A DNA stretch of 64,000 nt from CADEFQ01 sp035433705. Its GTDB lineage: Bacteria; Pseudomonadota; Gammaproteobacteria; Steroidobacterales; Steroidobacteraceae. The position numbers were made by a program, and so were the translations under genes. The notes beneath the pieces were generated by a model that was not told the origin of the DNA, did not search any database, and was given only the letters and a program-made list of their open reading frames with translations. This document shows, in pieces, positions 52,522 through 60,285 of the stretch. The stretch is from assembly GCA_035433705.1 (NCBI GenBank), contig DAORVK010000003.1, positions 1-64,000 of the forward strand, written 5' to 3'. How positions within the stretch are numbered: position 1 is the first letter of the stretch; the number at the start of each line of letters is the position of its first letter.

Positions 52522-53163
52522 ATGAGCCTTTATTTCGAGTTGCATCGGGTGAACCCCGAACCGCGGCTGATCCGGCGCGCGGCCGAGGTGATCCGCGCGG
52601 GGGGCGTGATCGCCTATCCGACCGACTCCTGCTATGCGCTCGGCTGCCACATCGGCGACAAGGACGCGCTGGAACGCGTGCGCCGGATCCGGCAGGCGGA
52701 CCGGCATCACCATTTCACGCTGATGTGCCGCGATCTCACCGAGATTGGCCGGTTCGCGCGCATCGACACCTGGCAGTTTCGCCTCCTGAAGGCGGGCACG
52801 CCGGGACCCTACACGTTTCTGATGCCGGCTACCCGCGAAACGCCGCGACGGCTGCAGCACGACCGACGCCGCACCATTGGCATTCGCGTGCCGGATCACG
52901 TCGTCCCGCGCCAGCTGCTTGCTGAGCTGGGTGAGCCGATCATGACCTCGACGCTGATGCTGCCGGGCGATGACGCGCCACTCAATGATGGTCGGGAAAT
53001 CGCCAAACGGCTGTCAAACGACCTCGATCTCGTGCTCGACGGCGGGCCCTGTGGCCTCGAACCGACGACGGTCGTCGATCTCGCGGTACAGCCGCCCGCG
53101 GTACTGCGCGTCGGCAAGGGCAACCTCGGCCGGCTGGGACTGGCCAGCGCTTCTGGCCCGTAG
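52522..53163 (+). CDS. yciO: Sua5/YciO/YrdC-family protein (YciO branch)
   Basis: Member of the family that makes threonylcarbamoyl-AMP for tRNA t6A. The YciO branch has a less certain role. It has 213 residues. AAEVIRAGGVIAYPTDSCYALGC and KTLMCRDL-like HFTLMCRDLTEI form the nucleotide/substrate groove, and GIRVPDH and GEPIMTSTLMLPG follow. The ATG at 52522 fits family length, and no Shine-Dalgarno sequence is visible. trpS follows 114 bp later. Confidence 0.88.
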   Translation: MSLYFELHRVNPEPRLIRRAAEVIRAGGVIAYPTDSCYALGCHIGDKDALERVRRIRQADRHHHFTLMCRDLTEIGRFARIDTWQFRLLKAGTPGPYTFLMPATRETPRRLQHDRRRTIGIRVPDHVVPRQLLAELGEPIMTSTLMLPGDDAPLNDGREIAKRLSNDLDLVLDGGPCGLEPTTVVDLAVQPPAVLRVGKGNLGRLGLASASGP

Positions 53164-53171
53164 CCCTGCGC

Positions 53172-53177
53172 TATACT
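53172..53177 (+). promoter_or_regulatory. Possible -10 box for the trpS-scpA-scpB-rluB operon
   Basis: TATACT lies nine bases after the yciO stop and is followed by a GCTCGCCC discriminator. No good -35 is seen. The 114-bp gap between yciO and trpS shows no other structure. Confidence 0.4.
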
Positions 53178-53277
53178 GCTCGCCCGTTTGCGCACCCCGC
53201 GCCCCATGAGCGATGCCTGATCACGACGTGCCGAGTCCGACGCAGAGCCGACCGAAGAAACGCGCCACGAGGCCGAC

Positions 53278-54495
53278 ATGAGCGCCAATGAGCCGGCTCG
53301 ACGCGTGCTCTCCGGCATGCGGCCGACAGGAGCGCTGCATCTGGGCAACTTTCATGGTGCGCTCAGCAACTGGATCGAGCTGCAGTACCAGTATGAGTGC
53401 TATTTCTTCGTCGCCGACTGGCACGCGCTGACGACCGACTACGAAGACACGAACCACCTGCCGGACCATATCCACGAGATGCTGATCGACTGGCTCGCGG
53501 CGGGCGTCAACCCGGGTGTAGCCACGATATTCGTGCAGTCGCACGTGCCCGAGCACGCGGAGCTGCACCTCCTCCTGTCCATGATCACGCCGCTCGGCTG
53601 GCTCGAGCGCGTACCCACCTACAAGGACCAGCAGGCCGAGCTCAAGGAGAAGGATCTCGCGACGTACGGCTTCCTCGGCTATCCGCTGCTGCAGTCCGCC
53701 GACATCCTGATCTACCGCCCGGCCTACGTGCCGGTCGGCGAAGACCAGGTCGCTCACGTCGAGATCACGCGCGAAGTGGCGCGCCGCTTCAACCACCTCT
53801 ACGGTCGCGAACCCGATTTTGAAGCGAAGGCGGAGAAGGCCGTGAAGGGCCTCGGAGGCAAGCTCGCGACGCAGTATCGGCTGTTGCGACGCGAGTTTCA
53901 GCAGGCCGGTGACCAGAGCGCCCTCGAAAAGGCGCGCGCGCTCGTGCGGGCCAACAACCGCATCACCGTCGCGGATCGCGAGCGGCTGCTCGGCTGGCTC
54001 GAAGGGGGTGGCGTTGCCGTCCTGACCGAACCGCAGGTGCTGCTCACAAAATCGCCGCGGGTCCCGGGGCTCGACGGCCGCAAGATGTCGAAATCGTACG
54101 GCAACACGATCGGCCTGCGCGAAGACCCCGACAGCGTGGCGAAGAAGCTGAAGACGATGCAGACCGATCCGGCGCGCGTGCGTCGTACTGATCCGGGCGA
54201 CCCCGACAAATGTCCGGTGTTCGATCTGCACAAGATCTTTTCCGATGCCGCCACGATCGCGTGGGCCGCCCACGGCTGCCGCACGGCGAGCATCGGTTGT
54301 CTCGAATGCAAGAAGCCGCTCATCGACAAGGTGGTCGAGTTCGTGAACGGCATGCGCAAGCGCGCACAGGAATATGAGGAGAATCCGGATCTCGTGCGTA
54401 CGATCCTGGTCGAGGGTGCAGAGAAGGCGCGGGAAGCGGCGCGCGACACGATGGACGAGGTGCGTCGGGTGATGCATCTTCGCGCGGATCTGTGA
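53278..54495 (+). CDS. trpS: Tryptophanyl-tRNA synthetase (long form)
   Basis: Class I synthetase that charges tRNA(Trp). It has 405 residues (E. coli 334). GALHLGNFHG is the HIGH motif (near 20) and KMSKS lies near 269-273, about 70 residues later than in the short form. The extra segment, about 178-255, is a charged helical insertion containing RREFQQAGDQSALEKAR. Such long TrpS proteins occur in related lineages as I recall. The stop overlaps the scpA GTG. Confidence 0.95.
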   Translation: MSANEPARRVLSGMRPTGALHLGNFHGALSNWIELQYQYECYFFVADWHALTTDYEDTNHLPDHIHEMLIDWLAAGVNPGVATIFVQSHVPEHAELHLLLSMITPLGWLERVPTYKDQQAELKEKDLATYGFLGYPLLQSADILIYRPAYVPVGEDQVAHVEITREVARRFNHLYGREPDFEAKAEKAVKGLGGKLATQYRLLRREFQQAGDQSALEKARALVRANNRITVADRERLLGWLEGGGVAVLTEPQVLLTKSPRVPGLDGRKMSKSYGNTIGLREDPDSVAKKLKTMQTDPARVRRTDPGDPDKCPVFDLHKIFSDAATIAWAAHGCRTASIGCLECKKPLIDKVVEFVNGMRKRAQEYEENPDLVRTILVEGAEKAREAARDTMDEVRRVMHLRADL

Positions 54496-55403
54496 AACCC
54501 GACCTGAAGCTCGTCGTGTCGAATCCCGATCCGGGCGCCGCTGCAGCGCCCACAGGCGAGGCTGCCCCGCGACAGGCGGAGATGCCTTTCGCGATGGTGC
54601 ACGGTGAAGCCGTCACCGAGGTGCCGAAGGACCTCTACATTCCGCCGCAGGCGCTCGAGGTGTTCCTCGAGGCGTTCGAGGGGCCGCTCGACCTGCTGCT
54701 CTACCTGATCCGCCGCCAGAACCTCGACATCCTCGATATCCCGCTTGCAGAGATCACCAGGCAGTACATGGAGTACATCGAGCTGATGCAGGATCTGCAG
54801 CTCGAGCTCGCGGGCGAATACATGCTGATGGCGGCGACGCTCGCTGAAATCAAATCGCGCATGCTGCTGCCGCGCGCGCACATCGAGACGGGCGAGGAGG
54901 TTGATCCGCGTGCCGACCTCGTACGCCGCCTGCAGGAATACGAGCGCTTCAAGCGCGCGGCCGAGAATATCGATGCGCTGCCGCGGCTCGAACGCGATGT
55001 CTACACGGCGAGCGCGGTTGCCGATCGCAAGATCGTGCATCTCCTGCCGCAGGTGCAGCTGCGCGAGATGCTGCTGGCGTTCCAGGAAGTCGTGCAGCGC
55101 GCCGAGCTCTTTGCCCGCCACCATGTGCAGCGCGAGCGTCTTTCGGTCCGCGCCCGCATGGCTGATATCCTCTCGACACTCGAGGGGGCGAGTTTCGTGG
55201 AATTCACGCGCCTGTTCCGCTCCGGGGAGGGGCGCATGGGCGTGACGGTCACCTTCATCGCGATCCTCGAACTGGTACGGGAAGGCCTGATCGATTTCGT
55301 CCAGGCGGAGCCTTACGCGCCGCTGCACGTGCGCGCGGCGCCGCCTGGCCAGAGTGGACTGCAGCTGGTTGCGAGCAATCCGGCCGGCGAGGCGAACACA
55401 TGA
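54492..55403 (+). CDS. scpA: Segregation and condensation protein ScpA
   Basis: Kleisin subunit bridging SMC heads. It has 303 residues. After a variable Pro/Ala N-terminus, FLEAFEGPLDLLLYLIRRQNLDILDIPL is the diagnostic ScpA block, followed by EYMLMAATLAEIKSRMLLP and a C-terminal winged-helix part (about 190-275). The GTG start overlaps trpS by four bases. Overlap with scpB on the other side implies coupled translation of the kleisin pair. Confidence 0.95.
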   Translation: MKPDLKLVVSNPDPGAAAAPTGEAAPRQAEMPFAMVHGEAVTEVPKDLYIPPQALEVFLEAFEGPLDLLLYLIRRQNLDILDIPLAEITRQYMEYIELMQDLQLELAGEYMLMAATLAEIKSRMLLPRAHIETGEEVDPRADLVRRLQEYERFKRAAENIDALPRLERDVYTASAVADRKIVHLLPQVQLREMLLAFQEVVQRAELFARHHVQRERLSVRARMADILSTLEGASFVEFTRLFRSGEGRMGVTVTFIAILELVREGLIDFVQAEPYAPLHVRAAPPGQSGLQLVASNPAGEANT

Positions 55404-56101
55404 GCGATACGCAACTGCGCAACATCGTGGAGGCCGCGCTGCTGGCCGCGGACCGTCCGCTGTCACTGGCGGATCTCGCCGGTCTCTTCGAGGAGGCCGA
55501 GCGCCCGGCCAACGCGGAACTGCGGCAGGCGCTCGAGCTGATCGCCGGCGAGTACGAGGCGCGCGCGCTGCAGCTCGCCGAGACCGCGAGCGGCTGGCGC
55601 GTGCAGGTGCGCGCGCAATTCGCGCCGCAGGTGTCGCGCCTGTGGCCGGAACGACCGCAGAAGTATTCGCGCGCGCTGCTCGAGACGCTCGCCCTGATCG
55701 CCTATCGCCAGCCGATCACGCGCGCCGAGATCGAGGCGGTGCGCGGTGTCGCGGTGAATCCGAACATCGTGCGCACGCTGATGGAGCGCAGCTGGGTGCG
55801 CGTCGTGGGGCATCGCGACGTGCCCGGACGGCCCGAGCTCCTCGGCACCACGAAGGAATTTCTCGACTACTTCGGCCTGCGCAGCCTCGATCAGCTGCCC
55901 TCGCTCGCGGAGCTGAAGGCGATGTCCGACCTCGTGCCGCAGCTCGAACTGCCGGGTACCGCCGATGCGGCGGGTCAGGTCGCTGCGACCGAAGACGACC
56001 TGCCGGACGTCGCGGAGGCTGACGGCGACGAAGAGGACCTCGAGGCGGCTGCCGACGGGAAGCCGGGCCTCGTCGCAGCGCCGCCCGACGCGGAGTCGTG
56101 A
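55400..56101 (+). CDS. scpB: Segregation and condensation protein ScpB
   Basis: Winged-helix (KITE) partner of ScpA in the SMC complex. It has 233 residues. Two winged-helix domains (about 1-85 and 90-165) contain ETLALIAYRQPITRAEIEAVRGV, the ScpB signature. The tail after 175 is acidic and low-complexity. It overlaps both scpA and rluB by four bases. Confidence 0.95.
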   Translation: MSDTQLRNIVEAALLAADRPLSLADLAGLFEEAERPANAELRQALELIAGEYEARALQLAETASGWRVQVRAQFAPQVSRLWPERPQKYSRALLETLALIAYRQPITRAEIEAVRGVAVNPNIVRTLMERSWVRVVGHRDVPGRPELLGTTKEFLDYFGLRSLDQLPSLAELKAMSDLVPQLELPGTADAAGQVAATEDDLPDVAEADGDEEDLEAAADGKPGLVAAPPDAES

Positions 56102-56934
56102 CGGATCAGGGCGAACGCCTGCAGAAGCTGCTCGCGAGCCTCGGGCTGGCCTCGCGCCGTGAAGCGGAAACCTGGATTCGCGCGGGCCGCGTCACGCTCA
56201 ACGGGACGATTGCCACGCTGGGCGTGCGCGTCGGTGCGCGTGACGAGGTGCGTCTCGACGGACGACCCATTCGTCGCCACGCCATCGCTCCCCGCGCTGC
56301 GGCTTTTCTCGCCAATCGCTCCCCTGGCGAGTCGCTGCAGCACCCCGACGAATCGGGTCACGAGTCGCTGATGGCACGCATGCCGGCGCGGTCGGGCAGG
56401 CGCTTCGTGGCCGTGAGCCCGATGCCGCGCATCGACGGCGGCCTCGAAATCTTCTCCCCCGACGGTGAAGTGGCGGCGCGCCTGCAGCGTGCGGCGCGGC
56501 AGGTGGAAATCGGGTTTCGCGTGCGCGTTCATGGCGAACTGCCGTCGGAAAGGCTGGCCTCCGTGCTCACGGGCCAACTCGACAGTGGCGAACGCCTCGC
56601 TGTGCTTCGCTGCGAGGCTGTTGGTGGAGAGGGCAGCAATCGCTGGTATGCAATCGACACGCGCGGCGCGAGCGGCAAGAGGGTGCGGCAGCTGTTCGAG
56701 CGCCAGGGTGCGACCGTCAGTCGCGTACTGCGCATCCGCTTCGGTGCCCTGGAACTCGATCGCACGCTGCCGCGTGGGCGCTCACGCGCGCTCACGGATG
56801 CCGAACTGGCGGCGCTGTTGCCGGCGGCGCAAAGCGCTACGAAAGGCGTGGCGGTCCGGGCGCCTGGGCGTCCACCGTCTGCCCCGTCATCCCGCGGGCG
56901 CCCGGTCCGAGCAGGCAGACGTACGCGGCGGTGA
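56098..56934 (+). CDS. rluB: RluB/RsuA-like pseudouridine synthase homologue lacking the catalytic Asp in register
   Basis: Homologue of the enzyme that modifies 23S U2605. It has 278 residues. The S4 RNA-binding domain is normal (RLQKLLASLGLASRREAETWI). In the catalytic domain the family GRLDxxTxGLLLFT segment aligns without gaps to SPMPRIDGGLEIFS, so the catalytic Asp position is Pro110. The nearby Asp113 is three residues off. The NKPxG and GRNRxVRRMF motifs are also altered. Flanking segments (PDGEVAARL, RVRVHGELP, RVRQLFERQG) still align. Probably no longer a pseudouridine synthase. Coupled to scpB as in relatives. Confidence 0.85.
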   Translation: MTDQGERLQKLLASLGLASRREAETWIRAGRVTLNGTIATLGVRVGARDEVRLDGRPIRRHAIAPRAAAFLANRSPGESLQHPDESGHESLMARMPARSGRRFVAVSPMPRIDGGLEIFSPDGEVAARLQRAARQVEIGFRVRVHGELPSERLASVLTGQLDSGERLAVLRCEAVGGEGSNRWYAIDTRGASGKRVRQLFERQGATVSRVLRIRFGALELDRTLPRGRSRALTDAELAALLPAAQSATKGVAVRAPGRPPSAPSSRGRPVRAGRRTRR

Positions 56935-57619
56935 TGGTTTCGGGGAGCGGCGCGCTTTCCGCCACTTCCGCCGGGTAGGCGGCGCGGCGCATCGCGGTGC
57001 GGGTGCCGCCGGGATTGATCGCATTGACGCGCACGTGCGTCACGCCCGACATTTCGTCAGCGAGTACCTGTGAAAGCCCTTCGAGTGCGAACTTCGATAC
57101 GGCGTACGCGCCCCAGTACGCACGTCCGCGCCGTCCTACGCTGCTCGAAGTGAACAGGATGCTGGCGTCGGGCGCTGCGCGCAGCAGGGGCAGTGCGACC
57201 TGCGTGAGTGCGAAAGCTGCGGTGACGTTCACGTGCAGCACGCGTGTCCAGAGTGGCACGTCATAGTGTTCTATGGGCGAGAGATCGCCGAGCAGGCCCG
57301 CGTTGTGCAGCAGACCGTCGAGCCTGCCAAAACGTGTGCGGATCGCGTCGGCGATGCCGTCGTACTCCCGCGCAGTGGCGCGTTCGAGATCGAGCGGAGC
57401 GATGATGGGTTCGGGACCGCCCGCGGCCTTGATTTCGTCGTAGACGCTTTCGAGTTTGGGGACCTTGCGGCCGAGCAGCACGACTTCGGCGCCGTGCGTG
57501 GCACAAGCAAGTGCGACGGCGCGACCGATGCCGCCGCCGGCTCCGGTGATCGCGATCACGCGACCGGCCAGCTCGTCGGGGGCGGCCACGTGCAGCCGCG
57601 GTTCGAAGGTCGGGGTCAT
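56837..57619 (-). CDS. yciK: YciK-like short-chain dehydrogenase/reductase
   Basis: Classical SDR oxidoreductase, substrate unknown. It has 260 residues. TGAGGGIG is the nucleotide site, HNAGLLGDL the NAG motif, the catalytic Ser is in FTSSSVGRRG, and Tyr/Lys are in YAVSK. The C-terminus GMTGQTVDAQ matches the YciK branch. It is the last gene of the mtaD-ubiG-gph-rmuC operon, and Pseudomonas has yciK next to mupP and ubiG. Its 3' end overlaps the convergent rluB by 98 bp. Confidence 0.9.
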   Translation of the reverse strand: MTPTFEPRLHVAAPDELAGRVIAITGAGGGIGRAVALACATHGAEVVLLGRKVPKLESVYDEIKAAGGPEPIIAPLDLERATAREYDGIADAIRTRFGRLDGLLHNAGLLGDLSPIEHYDVPLWTRVLHVNVTAAFALTQVALPLLRAAPDASILFTSSSVGRRGRAYWGAYAVSKFALEGLSQVLADEMSGVTHVRVNAINPGGTRTAMRRAAYPAEVAESAPLPETITAAYVCLLGPGARGMTGQTVDAQAPGPPRLS

Positions 57620-57626
57620 GGCATCC

Positions 57627-58316
57627 TCAGCTTCGGCCGCGCTGCGCGCGCCGCGCCGCGCGCCAGGCAGTCCAGTTCTCGGCGAGGGCATCAAGGCGCG
57701 CTGCACCGGCGCGCGGCCGGCGCACTGCAAGTGTGGCCCAGACGACGAGGCCGCGCAGCGCGGTCGTGAGGGGCGCGGGCAGCGCTTGCAACGCCTCGCG
57801 CAGGGCCGTGGCGGAGAGCTCACTTGGGGCGAGCTCATGCGCATGGAGTGCGCGACCCAGAGCGAGTGAGCGCCCGGGGTCCGTGGACAAGGGCGTTGCG
57901 AGTGCGGCCAGCGGGCGGAACAGGCCCTCGGCCCACAAGGCCGCATCTGCCCGAACGTCGTCTTGAGGCACGGGTCCGCGGCCGAGTGTGTGCCGCGCGA
58001 GTCTGCGGGCGGCCAGCTCGGGCAGCGGACGCAGATCGGGTGGCGGCAGCCCGGCAGCGAGAAAGAGTTTGCGCAAGGCGATCGCAAGGGGGTGCTGCGG
58101 GATGGATGCGCAGAGCCGGACGGCTTCTTCCTGCCACCATCCGAGGCGCGCGTGCGCCACCGAATGGTCAAGACCCTCCCGCGCACTCGCCATGATTTCG
58201 TGCTCGATCGCCAGCAGCGCCGCGGTGCCCTCTCGCGCGATTGCCGGTGTGTAGAGCCATGCGAAAAAACGCGCGCCCGCGCTGCGCGGCGGCGGCGCAA
58301 TCGCGGGGGTGCTCAC
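57627..58316 (-). CDS. Hypothetical protein, resembles the squalene/phytoene synthase fold
   Basis: 229 residues, soluble and mostly helical. FFAWLYTPAIAREGTAALLAIEHEI and VAHARLGWWQEEAVRL-x-HPLAIAL resemble the first helices of squalene/phytoene synthase-like proteins. The catalytic DxxxD motifs of true synthases are not present, so an enzyme call is not justified. The mitochondrial complex I assembly factor NDUFAF6 has a similar non-catalytic version, but any link is speculation. GTG start overlaps the rmuC stop (GTGA), and yciK starts seven bases after the stop. Confidence 0.6.
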   Translation of the reverse strand: MSTPAIAPPPRSAGARFFAWLYTPAIAREGTAALLAIEHEIMASAREGLDHSVAHARLGWWQEEAVRLCASIPQHPLAIALRKLFLAAGLPPPDLRPLPELAARRLARHTLGRGPVPQDDVRADAALWAEGLFRPLAALATPLSTDPGRSLALGRALHAHELAPSELSATALREALQALPAPLTTALRGLVVWATLAVRRPRAGAARLDALAENWTAWRAARRAQRGRS

Positions 58317-59608
58317 GGTGTCCCGTTGCCGGGTGTATCGCTGCCGGTCGGGGCAGCGGGCTCACGTGCGAGCCGCTCGACCGGTTCGAGCGTCGGCAGC
58401 GCGGCGTCGGCGGTCACGCCAAGCTCGGTGAAGCGCCGCGCCTGCGGCATCACCTGCCGCTCGAGCGAGCCCACGGCGCTGTTGTACGACTCGACCGCGC
58501 TGCCGAGACGTTGGCCGACCCTGGCGAGATGCGCGGAGAAATTGCCGAGCCGCCGGTACAGCTCCTGACCGAGGTCGCGGATCTCGGCGGCGTTCTGCGC
58601 GACCTTCGCCTGGCGCCAGCCGTATGCGACAGCCTTGAGGAGCGCCATCAGGGTCGATGGAGTCGCGATCACGACACTCTGCTTGAGCGCGTTGTCGATC
58701 AGTTCGGGACGCTCGGTGAGCGCAGCGGAGAGGAACTGGTCGCCCGGCAGAAACAGCACAGCGAATTCGGGGCTGCGTTCGAACTGTGACCAGTACGCCT
58801 TGCCCGCAAGTTCGCGGATGCGCGCCTCGACTTGCTGGGCATGGCGAACGAGCGCCGCGCGGCGCGCCTCGTCACTGTCGGCTTCGACTGCCTCGAGGTA
58901 CGCATCGAGCGGCGTCTTGGCATCGACGACGAGATCGCGCTCATCCGGCATGTGCACGACCAGATCTGGGCGCAGACTTCCCTCGGCGGTCGTGACAAGG
59001 GCCTGCTCGGTGAAATCGGCGTGTCCGGTAAGGCCCGCGAGCTCCACCACGCGCCGCAGCGTGATCTCGCCCCAGCGCCCGCGTACTTCAGGGCGACGCA
59101 GCGCGGTGACGAGGTTGCGGGTCTCGCGCGCGAGCTGCGCCTGTCCGCTGGTCACCGCTTCGATCTGCGCACGCAGGCCCGTGAACGCTTCGCGACGCTC
59201 GCGCTCGAGCGTCTGCACTTCGACCTCCGTGCGGGCGAGCGCCGCGCGGATGGGTTCGATCAGCTGGTTGAACGCTGCCTCGCGTTCCTTGAGCGCACCC
59301 TGCACGGTCGCGTGCTCGCGCCCGAGCGATTCACGCGCGAGCGCGAGGAATACTTCACTGTTCGCCCGCAAGGACTGCGAGGCGAGCTCATCGAAGGCCG
59401 CGCGCAGGCGCAGCTCGCTTTGCGTCAGCAATTCGATCTGATCGTGCGCGCGCTGCTCGTCCGCGGCGAGGCGTGCTTTGGCAGCCTCGAGTGCGGCGCC
59501 GAGTTCGGCCGCACGGCGGGCTGCCCGCAGCTGGCCCGCGAGCCAGCCGATTGTGGCGCCAAAAGCAAACGCCGCGAGCGCCGCGAGCGTGGCAGTGAGG
59601 AGGCTCAT
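58313..59608 (-). CDS. rmuC: DNA recombination protein RmuC
   Basis: Coiled-coil protein with a nuclease-like domain, implicated in limiting DNA inversions at short repeats. It has 431 residues. An N-terminal membrane helix (about 5-24) is followed by a coiled coil (about 30-165). The RmuC domain (about 170-370) contains VRGRWGEITLRRVVELAGL and the PD-(D/E)xK-like core RPDLVVHMPDERDLVVDAKTP. The tail is Pro/Thr-rich. It overlaps gph upstream by four bases. Confidence 0.94.
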   Translation of the reverse strand: MSLLTATLAALAAFAFGATIGWLAGQLRAARRAAELGAALEAAKARLAADEQRAHDQIELLTQSELRLRAAFDELASQSLRANSEVFLALARESLGREHATVQGALKEREAAFNQLIEPIRAALARTEVEVQTLERERREAFTGLRAQIEAVTSGQAQLARETRNLVTALRRPEVRGRWGEITLRRVVELAGLTGHADFTEQALVTTAEGSLRPDLVVHMPDERDLVVDAKTPLDAYLEAVEADSDEARRAALVRHAQQVEARIRELAGKAYWSQFERSPEFAVLFLPGDQFLSAALTERPELIDNALKQSVVIATPSTLMALLKAVAYGWRQAKVAQNAAEIRDLGQELYRRLGNFSAHLARVGQRLGSAVESYNSAVGSLERQVMPQARRFTELGVTADAALPTLEPVERLAREPAAPTGSDTPGNGTP

Positions 59609-60285
59609 GTGGGCGACCCGAGCCAGTCGATCAGACCACGCGGATCGTCAATCCACGCTTGCGCTGGCCAGAGATGAGGCTCGTCCGCGGGAGAGATGTA
59701 GCCGAAGGAGGCGACCACCGCGCGCATGCCCGCCGCGCGCGCAGCCTCGATGTCGCGCAGCGCATCGCCGACGTAGACACAGGATTGCGGCGCGACGCCG
59801 ATGGCTTCTGCAGCGTGCAGCAACGGCTGCGGATGCGGCTTGCGCACTGGCAGCGTGTCGCCGCTCACAAGACAGGCCATGCGCCGCTCGAGCCCGAGGC
59901 CGGCGAGCAGTGGCCCGGCAAGCCAACCGGGCTTGTTCGTGACGACGCCCCAGGGGAGCGATGCGCGCTCGATGTGCTCGAGCAGCGTGTCGCCGCCCGG
60001 AAAGAGACCGGTCTCGTCGCAGAGGCGCGCCCGATAGAGCGCAAGGAAGCGCTCGCGCAGGCGATCGAGGATTTCACCCTCGGCGTCGGGAAAGCCGATG
60101 CGCATCAGGCCGTTCGTACCGTGTGAAACCTGGGCACGCGCCAGCGCGAAATCGAGCGGCGGCAGGGCTTCCTGCGCGCGCAGCGCATTCATCGCTCCGA
60201 CCATGTCCGGCGCGGTGTCGAGCAGCGTGCCATCGAGGTCGAAGAGCACGGCGCGGATCGGCGCGCGGCCGTTGCCGAAGCTCAA
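59605..60285 (-). CDS. gph: HAD-family phosphatase, phosphoglycolate phosphatase or MupP type
   Basis: It has 226 residues. Motif I FDLDGTLLDT holds the nucleophile Asp, motif II is VVTNKPGW, the motif III Lys lies in RKPHPQPLL, and motif IV is YVGDALRDIEAA. The cap domain is of the Gph type. In Pseudomonas the gene in this exact position (between ubiG and yciK) is mupP, the MurNAc-6-phosphate phosphatase of peptidoglycan recycling, so MupP is a serious alternative to phosphoglycolate phosphatase. Overlaps ubiG and rmuC by four bases each. Confidence 0.88.
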   Translation of the reverse strand: MSFGNGRAPIRAVLFDLDGTLLDTAPDMVGAMNALRAQEALPPLDFALARAQVSHGTNGLMRIGFPDAEGEILDRLRERFLALYRARLCDETGLFPGGDTLLEHIERASLPWGVVTNKPGWLAGPLLAGLGLERRMACLVSGDTLPVRKPHPQPLLHAAEAIGVAPQSCVYVGDALRDIEAARAAGMRAVVASFGYISPADEPHLWPAQAWIDDPRGLIDWLGSPT

